DNA from: Piper betle
Lineage: Eukaryota; Streptophyta; Magnoliopsida; Piperales; Piperaceae
NCBI GenBank assembly: GCA_033002965.1
Contig: JAURVB010012909.1
Coordinates: forward strand, 5,001-69,000
DNA: 64,000 nt
Direction: 5' to 3'
A program made the position numbers and the translations under genes. Below the pieces are notes generated by a model, which saw only the letters and a program-made list of their open reading frames with translations, did no database searches and was not told where the DNA came from. Positions within the stretch are counted from its first letter, which is position 1; each line of letters opens with the position of its first letter. Shown in pieces: positions 21,602 to 33,700 of the stretch.

Positions 21602-22428
21602 TATGCAGAGAAGATAGAAGTTTGTGCTATACGTACCGAAGTGAAGCTTGTTTTCTATCTTAACCACTCTTAATTAATTTACCCGGATTTTGGATATACA
21701 TACGATGGTCTCATAGTTTGACGTTAACTAGTAAATGACTGTCAACTCTTACAGGAGGAATGTGGCACTCTTTTAATTACTATATTGAACAATTATTGTC
21801 ATAATAATGGGGATTTGTGTGCTGGCTTCTTTCTTTCGTGTTTCCAGTTCAGATAGCACTAGTATGATCCGAGGCAGGAAATAGGTCGCCAATTGGATTA
21901 TTTATTTATTTTTAAAGGATAGAGGTCGGGCCTGCTAAAGCGGGAAATGGAAATTATCTTTCATTCGGTATTTCCTTAGGCCTCTACTTTTTTATGGATC
22001 TATCTATTGTAACAGTCTGTTTCATCAGAGTCCGAAGAAGCAGTGTTACTGTGAAAAACAAAAGATATAAAAAATCCAGCCAATCCCCGAATTAAAGATC
22101 GTCAATTAACTTTTTTTTCCCTTTTAACTATAGATCCTACCACAAATTAATTACGATATTGTCAGACTATCCCACTTGGGGGCCGGAGCTCAAATCGTAG
22201 ATTCATCATTCCTTTTTCCAAAAAATACTAGTCTTCTTGATCAGTGATTGCTTCTCGCCAAATTAATCAAATATTTTGAGAAATTTATGTGTTGGGGAAA
22301 ATACTCGTTTAAGAAATATATTTTCGAAAATAATGCCTTTCGATGAATCTTCCCATCAATAAGTCCTGATTCAGACTGCATTTGACAGGATATTGGAATG
22401 CGTCTGTCAATATTCCCCCTCTCTCTCT
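21602..22428. other. Unassigned stretch
   Basis: Begins with the end of repeat R2 (GCTATACGTACCGAAGTGAA). The rest is mixed sequence with no recognisable coding potential, RNA gene or transposon end. It finishes in a CT/TA microsatellite near 22420-22443. Confidence 0.55.
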
Positions 22429-22443
22429 CTATATATATATATA

Positions 22444-22850
22444 TAATTTTTGCAATGCGCTGCCTGGATTTCGCAGTGCGTTGCCGCGCAGGGATTATGG
22501 GCCATTGGATCTGATCCAACGGCCTAGAGCACCCCCTCCCCCACCTCCCCTGAGCCCCCTCACTGGCACGGTTTGCCCGCCCCCGGCTGTGCCCCACTTG
22601 CCCCCCGCCGCGACCTGCCCACTAGCATCCCCTGCGACGACAACCGCCCCAAGCCCTCATTTACCCATCGCTGGCTCGCCCCCTGCAACGACGACTACTG
22701 CCCCCAAGCCGCGGCTCCCCGCCATCAACCGCAACCATGGCCCCTTCGCACCGGCCCCTGCCATTGGCTCCCACTACCGCTAGCCCTACCACAGTCGCTG
22801 CTGCATGCCACCACCACCCCTGCCACAGTTGGGCTCGATTCGTGTTAAAA
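22444..22850. other. GC-rich arm resembling the 35.9-37.2 kb element
   Basis: After a TA microsatellite the sequence GCAATGCGCTGCC, then GGCCATTGGATCTGATCCAA, resembles the termini of the element at 35961-37235. It is followed by cytosine-rich DNA with several overlapping proline-rich frames that I do not accept as genes. The GACTCGAGTC array follows. No matching right end was found, so its extent is open. Confidence 0.45.
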
Positions 22851-23520
22851 AAAACTAGACTCGGTCTCGACTCGAGTCAAGTAAATAAAAAATTATTTGG
22901 GTCTCAACTTGAGTCAAATAAATAAAAAAATTAACACTGTCTCGACTCGAGTCAAGTCAATAAAAAATTGACTCAGTATTGACTCGAGTCAAGTAAATAA
23001 AAAATTGACTCGATATCAACTCGAGTCAAGTAAATAAAAAATTGATTCGGTATCGACTCGAGTCAAGTAAATAAAAAATTGCCTCTGTATCTACTCAAGT
23101 CAAGTCAATAAAAAATTGACTCGTTCTCGACTCGAGTCATGTTAATAAAAAATTGACTTGGTATCGACTCGAGTCAAGTCAATAAAACATTGACTCGATA
23201 TCAACTCGAGTCAAATAAATAAAAAATTGACTCTGTATCGACTCAAGTCAAGTAAATAAAAAATTAACTTGGTATCGACTCAAGTCAAGTCAGTAAAAAA
23301 TTGGCTCAGTATCGACTTGATTCAAGTTAATAAAAAATTGACTCTGTATCGACTTGAGTTAAGTTAATAAAAAATTGACTTTGTATCGACTCGAGTCAAG
23401 TTAATAAAAAATTGACTCAGTATCGACTCAAGTGAAGTCAATAAAAAATTGACTCAGTCCAAACTTGAGTCAATTAAAATTTAACTTGGTCCCGACTCGA
23501 GTCAATATTATGAAAGAATG
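22851..23520. repeat. 37-bp tandem array of GACTCGAGTC palindromes
   Basis: Roughly 16-17 units of the form CTCGAGTCAAGTAAATAAAAAATTGACTCG plus a variable ATATCAA-type linker (37 bp). Each unit has a palindromic CTCGAG core and a poly-A stretch. The sequence has no coding capacity. The same GACTCGAGTCAA motif occurs singly in the long LTRs and the inverted-repeat elements. Confidence 0.9.
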
Positions 23521-24102
23521 CATCCTAACTCAGTAAATAGTTAAAAATTTAATTTTGTGATCAATTATAAATTAAAAAAATTGTAGACTCTTATATATTC
23601 TGATAACATTTAAATTATGTTGATGAAGTCAACAACACATCAGAATCAAAACACATGAAAGCCATCATAGTCAACACATTTACCTTTATTCCACATGATG
23701 AATAAAAATACAAACTTACAAGTTTCAAATTTGTTATGTTTGATTAAAGTCAATAACAATTCATGGAAAAAAGTTACAAATCCATAACTTTATACAGTTC
23801 TTCGAGATTCAGAGTTATCATAGTCGTTCTGCATCACTGCTTTAAGATTCGCCATCACCGCACCGACGTACCTGAATAGACACCACGACTCCACTTTCAG
23901 ATGGAACACTTTTTTGCCTACATATTTAAAATTAAAATATGGCAATTAATCACATAAATTATATATAACAAAGATAAAAATAAAGGTTGTGGTAGGCAAC
24001 ATTATCGATGTGCTAAAATTGCAGGGCAAGTGCGCCTATCATGCCCAATTCCCCGTTTATTGCAACCATAGCATAGCCTATCTTTTACCATATGGTCCAT
24101 TG
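23521..24102. other. AT-rich stretch downstream of the FAR1-like fragment
   Basis: No gene recognised. It could hold 3' sequence of the minus-strand fragment that follows. A CCHC-like string (cys-his codons around 24005-24070 on the minus strand: ATGGTTGCAATAAACGGGGA) is suggestive of a zinc-knuckle tail but too short to call. Confidence 0.4.
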
Positions 24103-25074
24103 CTATTTCTTACCACTTTTCCATCTTTTACCACTTCCTTCTGTCCTTGATTGTGCCGATGGATGTACTTGTATTCCATGATGCACTTGTATTCCATGCT
24201 GGACTTGTATTCCATGATGTGGATCATTTACCACATCTTCTACTAATTTCTCTATCTCTAAAAGTTTTTGCTTGGCAAGGTCAAATTTCTCAGATGATGA
24301 ATATGCGTTTTTGGCCCATCGATTAAATATACAGTGCAATTCTCCCCAATTAGAGAATAAAGTTTTGTCTGAGCATCTATTTCTTTTATCTCTTCTTTTT
24401 TTTGTCTGGGCATTTCTAATATTTTTCTTTGTACAACCAATATTTTCAGCCCCATCTGCTTCAATTTCTAGCACAGACATTAGTTGAAAAGTTTTTATGT
24501 TAGCCTTCCAAAATGTGTCAATCAAATTTCGGTGCACATTTGTAACAAGCCTATGTGACCTGAGAAATTGAGTTTTTGATGGTGTCAGGATTGCATGACT
24601 ATGTCCTTCTTCAAAATGCATAACCTTTCATGTGCCCTCTACATTTTTGGTTACCCTAATGCGTACATGACAATCTTCTTTAATAATTATAAGATGACTT
24701 CTCTTTTTTCCTTTGTGGGGTATTTCTCTGTGTGCCTCATCTTCTTTTATATGTCCTTCTTTAGAACACACAAACACTTGAAACCATAACTCTTTTATTC
24801 TCTTATTATAATTTTTACTATATTTACGTACACAAAATCCGGCCATTTTTGAGTAACTACTATAGAAATTGAGTGCATCATCTAAACAATCAAATTTTAT
24901 TCTAACCTTTGGTTTAAACTCATCTTCTATACTAGGATAGACTATTGTAATATGTTGCCTAATTCTTCTTCCTTATATCCGTTATCTTGATAATTGTCCA
25001 TTACTAGGATAGACTATTGTAATATGTTAGCCTAATTCTTTTTCCTCATATCCGTTATCTTGATGATTGTCCAT
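24103..25074 (-). pseudogene. FAR1-related sequence (FRS) pseudogene
   Basis: Minus-strand reading shows the FAR1 DNA-binding domain: PKVRIKFDCLDDALNFYSSY, MAGFCVRKYSK, FQVFVCSKEGH, CHVRIRVTKN and, after a stop, MHFEEGHSHAILTPSKTQFL and LMSVLEIEADG. FAR1/FRS proteins are transcription factors descended from Mutator-like transposases. A TGA at 24628-24630 replaces the tryptophan codon expected before the (V)xHxxEHxH motif. The tail (KTLFSNWGELHCIFNRWAK) resembles the family C-terminus, so the central transposase-like domain is missing. It ends in three HHGIQV repeats. The 5' end is scrambled by a 72-bp tandem duplication. Not functional as read. Confidence 0.75.
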
Positions 25075-25076
25075 TC
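24931..25076. repeat. 72-bp tandem duplication at the FAR1-like 5' end
   Basis: The segment ACTAGGATAGACTATTGTAA to TTGATAATTGTCCATT occurs twice (from 24931 and from 25003). Both copies include the start-like ATGGACAATxATCAAGATAA on the minus strand. One base added in the distal copy puts it out of frame. Confidence 0.88.
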
Positions 25077-25414
25077 TCAATGAACTACGTGCAAAACAAG
25101 CCCTAGAAAATGGTGTAAAGCTTTAAATTAAAATAAAAGTTTAAAAAAATTAAAAAAAGAAGCAAATGTCATTACAAAGTATAAAAAATATGCATTGATG
25201 GCAATAAACACAAAAAATACAATGGCCATCATTGTTCACGGGCACTTTTTGAAAGATTCTTAAAAAGTGACACAATCAACTTATCAAAAGGACAACAGGC
25301 TATTTCATCAACGGAATATAGAGGGCAATAGGGAGGAACCAAAACGAGAAAGTGACTGGAAACAATCAAAATTCTGGTCATAAAAGCAATAGAGGGCTGC
25401 TTATGAGCACTCAC

Positions 25415-25835
25415 ATATTGGGGTCTTCAACGGTGACAGCAGTCTCATGTGAAAAGGTGTCTTGCAAGACCAACTCTTCCTTCTCACCATCACCGCCATT
25501 CTTTGCTCGTGGCATAGTCAAGACACAAGAATTATGCAAGGACGGCATCGCCGGGATGCCTGGTTTCCTATCCCTTTGCCTCTGAAGAAATTTTACCTCC
25601 TCTAAAGCCATACTAATACAAGAGAAACAAAACGATGGTATTTTTCCTTACAAAGAAAATGTGATATTGAATCGCTGCCTGAACTAAGAAAATCAAGAAT
25701 AATCAGAGGAATGCCCTAATGAGGAGAAAGTTCGAAGAAAATAGCTAACCACCTTTCTTGTTCCACCTCATCTGTCTTGGCCTCACCTTCATCGTCATCA
25801 TCAAACGCCCTTTTTCAGAAATTTTTGGTTGGCAT
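25415..25835 (-). pseudogene. Tls1/C9orf78-like gene fragment, two exons
   Basis: Exon 1 (25753-25835) reads MPTKNF, a TGA stop, then KRAFDDDDEGEAKTDEVEQE. Exon 2 (25415-25612) reads MALEEVKFLQRQRDRKPGIP and later EKEELVLQDTF with TAVTVEDPNM. That is the N-terminal half of the Tls1/C9orf78 spliceosome-associated family, represented in Arabidopsis by At1g02330. Splice sites are intact (AG|gtggtt, ttag|T, and AT|gtgagt at the exon 2 end) and phases agree. The stop at 25815-25817 sits where the family usually has arginine, as expected from CGA to TGA. No later exons are visible. A truncated copy fits; reuse of a downstream start is conceivable. Confidence 0.68.
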
Positions 25836-26735
25836 CGTTTGAGTGTCAACAACCTACCTACAGGTGAGAATAATAGTGATAATAAAGTTAAAGCCTGAGT
25901 GAGAGGAGGATGATCAAGAGCAGAGGTAAGCCAATTATGAAATGCGTCACCATCAGCAAAAAATGCCATTAACCACCAATATATGGATGCCTAAGAAAAA
26001 ATTTTAGCTTTTCCACACGGCGTCGCTCCCGGGCAGAGCTAAATGTGGTTCAAATAATAATAATAATAAGTAAATAAATAAATACTAATATAAAGCACTC
26101 ACATTCATATACAATGTGGAGCAATGAGCATCAAAATTTAGGTAGGCATGTAGCAGTTCAACATCATTACATCAAGTTTAATCGAACGAAAAACATCCAA
26201 ATTGATTTCACAAGTATTAAAGGGAAAAAGAAGGGGAAGATTGAATAAACTCCTCGGCAACAACAAAATCTCAACGAATTACGCAACCACAAATAATCAA
26301 ATAGAACAACAACAATTTACTATTAATACCGCTTAAAACAATCACAAATAATCATCGAAGTAGAGGGAGAGACACTGAGATTAATAAACAAACCAACAAA
26401 CAAATACATATCAAAAACTGCAACTTCCAATTCCAAACCCACCGCCGAGGTGAAACGGCTGCGCCGGCACTGGCAAAGAGGGACGGTGGTGAGAGATTAA
26501 TGCAATTTTCTTTCAATAATTAAAAAACAACATGAACACAGGGCCCCAATCGAAGTGTTTTGAATTTCAAGTATGGACGATAACCCTCCCTCCTGGCGCC
26601 TGAATTTCTTCGCCTATCGGGACAATTTCACCCTTTCTCGTTTGTTTCTAGCGGCTTTGTGTTGGATTTTGCCCCAAAATAATTTTTTTGGATAGCTGAG
26701 ATTTTTTGATCTCGCGTTTGACTTGAGCGCATAAC

Positions 26736-26769
<34 letters not shown>

Positions 26770-27725
26770 GTATATGCTAATTTAATTTTAAATTATTATT
26801 ATTATTATTTATTGTTAGAAAAGTATTGTACTATATTTTTATTTAAAGTAAAAATTATAAAAACAATATAATTCTAATTGAATTAAATTTGTTTAAAATA
26901 AATTCTATACAATTATTAAAAAAATTATTTATTGAAATTAATTATATTTATGTATAACTATATTTTTTTTGTTGAACATAAATAAGTGTTCATTATCTTT
27001 ATTAAAAAATAAAGTCACGATAATTTTGAAATTAATTTTTATGTATATTTAATATACATTATTAATTAGTTTTAAAAAATCAGTCTTTTGGCTAGTTTAA
27101 TTTAAAGTTTGATGCACTTCTTGTCTTTCTTCTCCAAGACTCTATTGATAGTTACGTTTTTTCGAGTAGTAGTAGAAGAGTACCATTTACACTTTCATTT
27201 TTGTGTGGAAAATTTTTATTTAATTGTTCATTTATAATATAATAATAATTTACAGTTTTTTCCCCACGTAATTAACTATAATAATAAAGAGTAAATGACC
27301 GTCTTAATAAAGAGTAAATGACGACGCAAGGCTGTCACGCCCGCCGATCCGCAGGACGACGGGGAAGAACTCTCGCCGTCTAAGTTCTGCCACTCCCACT
27401 TGGGTTCCTCTCCGCCTTTGCTTTTCTTCCTCTGATCGATCCTCTTATTCTTTTACAATTACGCTATAATTAACATTTTAATTTACAGGGAAAAGCCTAC
27501 TTCTCCCTCCCTCTTCTCTTTTGAATTACACGGGGGAACGGAAGTTTGTAGCTCGTAGCAGCAACGAAATTGGCTTGTGCAAAATAAATAGCAACTACTT
27601 CCTTCCTCGCTGGATCGATCTCCCCATAATTATTACGCAAAGGCGAGAATAATATCATTCTCACCCGCAGGAGCGTGAGCTTCGCCCTCGCCCAAGCCCA
27701 GCTCTCTGTCACCTTGATTCTCACA
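25836..27725. other. AT-rich intergenic DNA with a (TAA)n tract
   Basis: No gene recognised. Contains ATAAT/TAA microsatellite at 26733-26770 and strongly AT-rich DNA to about 27300. From 27330 the base composition rises toward the oxygenase start codon. The last ~250 bases probably hold its promoter and 5' leader. The minus-strand frame at 27497-27820 overlaps the leader and exon 1 and is not supported. Confidence 0.55.
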
Positions 27726-30700
27726 ATGGCCACCGATTTTAAATCGATCCCACTCATAGGTACTGTTCTATTCATTTTCTTTTGTTTTTCTCTCCCCCTT
27801 CTTCTTTTCGGCATGTGCATGAAATTATTTTATTTTTTTGCAATTTATTGTTCCTCTGTTAAATTCAACTCTGTTCCTTCACCTTCCATGTGGCGGCCTC
27901 CACTCCTCTGACTGGGTCAGAGTAAACATGAATAGTGAGGATGATGATGTTTCATATGTCCCATAATGTCTTGCTTTACTGTGTCTGATCAGCTTTCTTT
28001 CCCGCCATTGTTGCAGATGTTAGCATCCTATTGGAAAGGTGCTACGACCCAGGAATGAGTACAGATGCTGGTGTTCTCCAAGTAGTGAAACTGTTAGACA
28101 AGGCTTGCAGGGAAATTGGATTCTTTTATGTGGTACGACCAATGAAAGTATAACTAGACCATATTGTTTACAATTGACCTAGTTTTTAATGCTGCTAAAT
28201 TGAATCCCTTCTCACCTTTGTGTTCGAATTTTTCATTACTTCACCAGAAAGGTCATGGTATTCCTGATTCACTCACCAAAGGAGTAAGAGATATAACCCG
28301 TTCTTTTTCCATCTCCCATCTGAGGAAAAGCTTAATATCAAAATGTCTGCTAAAACTGGATACAGGTTTACTCATATAAACTTCTTTTCCAGATTCATTT
28401 ATTTTCCTGAGTGAGCACTTGAAGTTGTTGATTGTGGTCATTTTACTGTATATTCTGTTACCTTTGGAAATAGAGGATACCAAAGAATCGGAGAGAACAT
28501 AACTCTAGGCAAACCCGACATGCACGAGGCTATTGATGTAAAGCACTGCCAGTCTCTCTACTGTTCTTATTAATTTTTTATTTACATATTTATGCTTTAT
28601 TAATCACTTTTTCTCTTTCTACTTAAAGGTCTACAGGGAAATAAAACATGGGGCGTACGGTGATCTTGGTGCAGCATTAGAAGGATCGAATTTGTGGTCT
28701 GCATTATCATCACTCTTATTTTATGCTGTAGAGTTTATACAATAGTTCTTAACTGCTTGATGAAATTTTGGGGATTACAATTTGAAGCTTGTTTGGGATA
28801 TGTACATCCTTCAGAGCTGTGAGCAGTTGATTTTTTTTTTTCATTCACAATCAATGCATTTTGCTCTAAACCTTTTGGAGGCTCATTTGTTTTGAGATTT
28901 TGTATTTTGCATGTTTTAACTTTTTAAAGTTTTTCCTCCCCCTAATCTTTCTATTTGATTACTTATGTTTGGATTGCATTCTGTATGTGTACATCCTGCT
29001 AACAAAGCTCCTAATACAGGCCGGTCTACCCTAACAAGTTCAAAGCATTAATGGAGGAGTACATAACCCTAATGATAGGCATGCCAGTGTTGGACAAATA
29101 TGTTCTTTAATACATTATTAGATTTTCTAGTAGGAGAAATTTATATGTATCTGGTGTTATTCTAATGCAGATCTTTCAAGAAAGATTATGCGAGGAGTTG
29201 CTTTAGCATTGGGTGGTTCACCTGATGCTTTTGAAGGTGACAAAGCTGGTGACCCATTTTGGGTGTTCCGGTTGATTGGTTACCCTGCTTGGAATGGCAT
29301 TAATATGGAAGACGATGTTGGATGGTAATGAAAATTGTCAATAGTGTGCTTTATCTACTTTGTAAAACAAGCTATGTCTAATGATATGTTTTTTTATCTT
29401 CCTCTTGGCTTTGCGTTATTACTGATCAACTGCAGTGGTGCTCACACAGACTACGGTAAGTTTTTTTATATACATATTTCTATCTTGTTTTATTCTTACA
29501 AGGAGCACAAGCATGAAATTATTTCCTTTGTCCACTTGTGTTATTTCCTACTGGTTTGCTCATACATGGAAGAATATTAATGTGCCTCCTTTTATTTTCA
29601 AATGGACTATTTGCCCCTTGTTTGTCCCCATGCTAAATCTTAAATCTTGAAAATGTGCTTACACGTGAGAAGTTTTATAGTTGAAACAGAGGATGAAGTG
29701 GATTAATGGATCAATGGCTTCCAAGCAGGGGTTAATAGGTTTGCAGGGGTTAATAGGTTTGTGGTGGTGGGTAGCACAAAAACAAACTTAGAAATGCAAC
29801 AAAGAAGAGAAGGCAACTTACTTGTTGGTGACAAGGCTATAAATATTATGTCTTTATTAGTGAACTCTCCCATGGCTGACTTAGTCTTCAAGTATCTTAT
29901 GCATTGTTGTTACCATATTGAATGTTGCTTTATTCCTTTCTAACTTAACTATATTTGTATCCTTTTTCTATTTATACCAATGAATACAAAGCATAGAAGT
30001 GACCTTTACACTTCTGTTCACATGGCAGCCAGTTCTTCCTCTCTTGTGCCCCCTCTTCTTCCCACCACCACCAACCCCACTCCTTACTATGTGGATAGAA
30101 TTGTTCGCTTTGTGTCTGTCAAACTTTACCATACAAACTACCTATTCTGGAAATTCCAATTCCTTGCCATCCTGTACAGTCATGACTTAGTTGGCTACAT
30201 TAATGGTACCCTTCCTTGTCCATTTCAATTCCTGGTCGCTGATAAGGTCCCCACTCTCAATCAAGAGTACACCCTCTAGGTTAAGCAAGACCAGCACCTG
30301 GCTAGTTGGATTATGGCCACCCACATCTGCCTTCTCCTTCTGGTCTAAGCTATAACACTTGTGTTTTTTCTTCAAGCTTCAAGAGACCAACTTCAAACCA
30401 TAAAGACAGAATCTACTCCTGTGGTTGATCATCTCCAAACAATCAAGTAGCTGTCAAATCGGTTTGCTGTCATGTCTTCTCCCCTCACGGATATTGATCT
30501 CTTTTATTTTACTCTTGGTGGTCTTTTCCGTAGGTCCTTGACTATGAGTCCTACATCACAACAGTTTCCTCATAGGCTGATACTGATGTAGTATTGTTTA
30601 TCAGTAATACTTCTTATGCTAGTTGGGTTCATGGAAAATGAGACTTATACTACTCCTAACTAAAGCCGAGGTGGCAAAAGCTCACAAGGTGCTTTGTATT

Positions 30701-33700
30701 CATGATATGTATAATACAAGATAGATACAAGATAACAGAAGTATAGTTGAGATAATTCAGGAAAGAATAAAGGAACAAGAACTAGTGTAGAATACAAAGC
30801 TAGACTAAGTCAATAGGAAGAGCGGATGTCCCCCTTCAAGCTCAGCAGCAAATCAGTGATGGTGAGCTTGGATTGTAGAAAGTGGAACCATGGAGTGGAT
30901 AGTGGCTTAAGGAAGACTTAAGCCAGTTATTCTTCTAAGAAGACAAATTTAAGAGTAAGCTCCATGGACAATACCTTTTTCTCGAATAACGTGGTAATCA
31001 ATCTCTATGTGTTTGGTGCAAGCATGGAACACCGGATTGGAGGCCAAGATAATAGCACTAGAGATCAGTACTTCAACTCTATGCTCTATATAGAGATTGG
31101 GTTTGCTTTTTGGAGAACCAATAGACCAAGTTGGAGCCAAAAAAGATGCAAATGCCGACAGTAGAATGACAAGCATATGGATCTCCTGTCCAATCTCAGA
31201 ATATGCTGATAGAGTAGAGAATGAAGACGGTAAAATCTACAAACCTTGATTAATATAACCCTTTAAATAGTGCAAAATCCTTTTAACATCCTTCCATACA
31301 ATGATGTAGGGCAATGCATAAATTGACAGAACCTTCTTCATTGCCAGAGATATGTCAGGCCAAGTAACATTAACATATTGTAAAGCGCCCACCACACTTG
31401 ATTTGGGAGCATGTGTTTAACAAGGGCTTGATCATTGAGTTTATATCTTTTGAGGATCAACTTGGAGATATTTTAACCAAGGCACTATGTTCCCCAGGTT
31501 TCTCAACCTGCTTTCGAAGCTCGCCATCACATAATTGCTTCCTATTAGTGAAATTTCTTATGGCTAATTTAGTCTTCATCTATCTAATCCATTGTTGTTA
31601 CAATTTATATTGCTGTTTTAATCTTTCCTATCTTTACTCAACTATATATGTAGTACTTGTACTATTTATACAAATGAATACAAAGCATGGGAATGACCTT
31701 TGCACTTCTATTCAAAATCTTCTCCAAACTTGGGCAGCTTATTACCACACTTGAAGCATGGTTGCCTCTTCTCTGACTTGCACATACAGTAGTTGACGGA
31801 CACCACAATTCTAATATTCCATTAGTGATATAAGAGGGCAGAAATCCTTTTGGCTGCCTTCGAATTGTATGGCGTCAATGATGATTATGACAACTTACCA
31901 GGAGCTTGTAGTATATGCAAGAGTGAAGGCCTCTTGTACATGGTTATTCTATGAACCATGATTACAGCAGAAATTTATTCTTATTTGGATGAAAATTTTA
32001 ATCTAATCTTCAACTGTGGTATGATTTTGCTGGGTTCAGACTGCAAAACCACATACATGCTACATGTCTTCATGAGTGTCTATTATGTAGATCAGAAAAC
32101 TAAATACATAATTTTTGGGATGGGAGGGGGCCCCTTTTTGGGTGGGTGACTATGTACCACTCCATTATTTATTGTCTTAATCCGTAATGGTTCACTCTAA
32201 TTACATGACATCACTCTGATTTCCACTGTTTCTTCTCATTAAGGAATCTAAATTTTCAATTTTTTCTCATGGTAGGTCTTCTAACTTTGGTTAATCAAGA
32301 CGATGATATTACTGCTCTTCAGGTATGCTCACTTGGAAGCTTCTCTAAACATATTTTCAAGAATCTACTTTCTGGCCTTGCACCTTTTAGTTATGCAAAG
32401 TAACACATGTTAGTTATGCAACAAAATCACCGCCACCTTTTTCCACAGCCTTCAAACCAGCAGGGATTGCCTATATTTATTAGACCATATATGAGGCTAG
32501 GGAGATTGTAGTGCACTACACCAAAATTAGTTGTATGAGAGGTGTACTATTAAAATACAAACTAAAACAAGGCTCATCATATAGGTAAAAAAAGTAAATT
32601 GTCATCTTCTTTCTCTTCCTGTGTAGCTTCTTTACCATGAGTTACAGGACCCCTATCTCAATTCCACTCAATCTGTGTCGGTCACAACAAAATTGGCGAA
32701 CAGTTATTTCAATGATGGACCATTCCAAAGTGCAAACGAATGAAAATATTCAATTCAATAAACCTAAAACCTGTTTCACCGCCATAACAAGCAACCAGCC
32801 ACAAGCCAAGTTTGTTGTTGTGCACTACACAATGCCTTTTCCCTTGAATTTAATGTCAAATCACCCTCCACATTTAAGTGTTATTTGATTTTATTTTATG
32901 ACGCGAATATGTATTAGCAGTCATATGTAATTCCATTTCATTCCTTGAGAGTAGCCCTTCTATATTTGCTATGTGCCCATATGTTTTAATTGAGGCTTCT
33001 TTACTGTTGAATGTGGATTTATTTATGTGAATGTTTTGAAGCACTATTTGTCCTTCCTTGACAATTTCATATAATTTATTTGTATCTAGTGCTAATAACA
33101 TGTATGTTTCCTCTATAAATCTTTGAAGTATGCTTCAAATATGTTTTTGAACTTCATAAATGCTCATGCATTATCAGTTCTAAGCCCGGATAATGAAGGA
33201 TGGCTGGTATTAGGAAGGTGATGACGAATAATATACTATTTTAATAGTCTCCTAGTTATTTTAGAATTAAAATTCCTTAAGATAAGTCTTAGTTAGTTTT
33301 ATTTTAATCTATGTTTATGTATTATTAATCAGGGGTATTTTAGGCAAGTATTATTTAATTTATTAGTAGAGACATGTTAGTAGGCGTATATTAGTCCGTC
33401 TTTTTGTTTAATTAAGTTATGACATATATATTAGAAGTCGTCATGTATTTGAGGAGGGATCAATCATCACATTAAATAAAGTTTTTGTTTTTCCATTACC
33501 TGTGACGTCACTATCTTCTTCTTTGCTGCTGGTCAAACTCAAGTTTGAGTTTTAAAGATTTATAGGGTTCGTCGTTGAAGCCTATAGTCTAGTTATCGGA
33601 TTCCTTAACATAGGTTTCATCAGAAGGGCACTTGGCTGTCAAAATTCTGTCATGCATCATAGATTTAGGGCCCATGTCTATGTTCCCTGTGCAGGATTAT

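Noticed and set aside
24103..24621. Intact 172-residue gene
   Set aside because: It is the middle and end of a FAR1-related protein whose upstream domain continues beyond an in-frame stop and whose central domain is missing.
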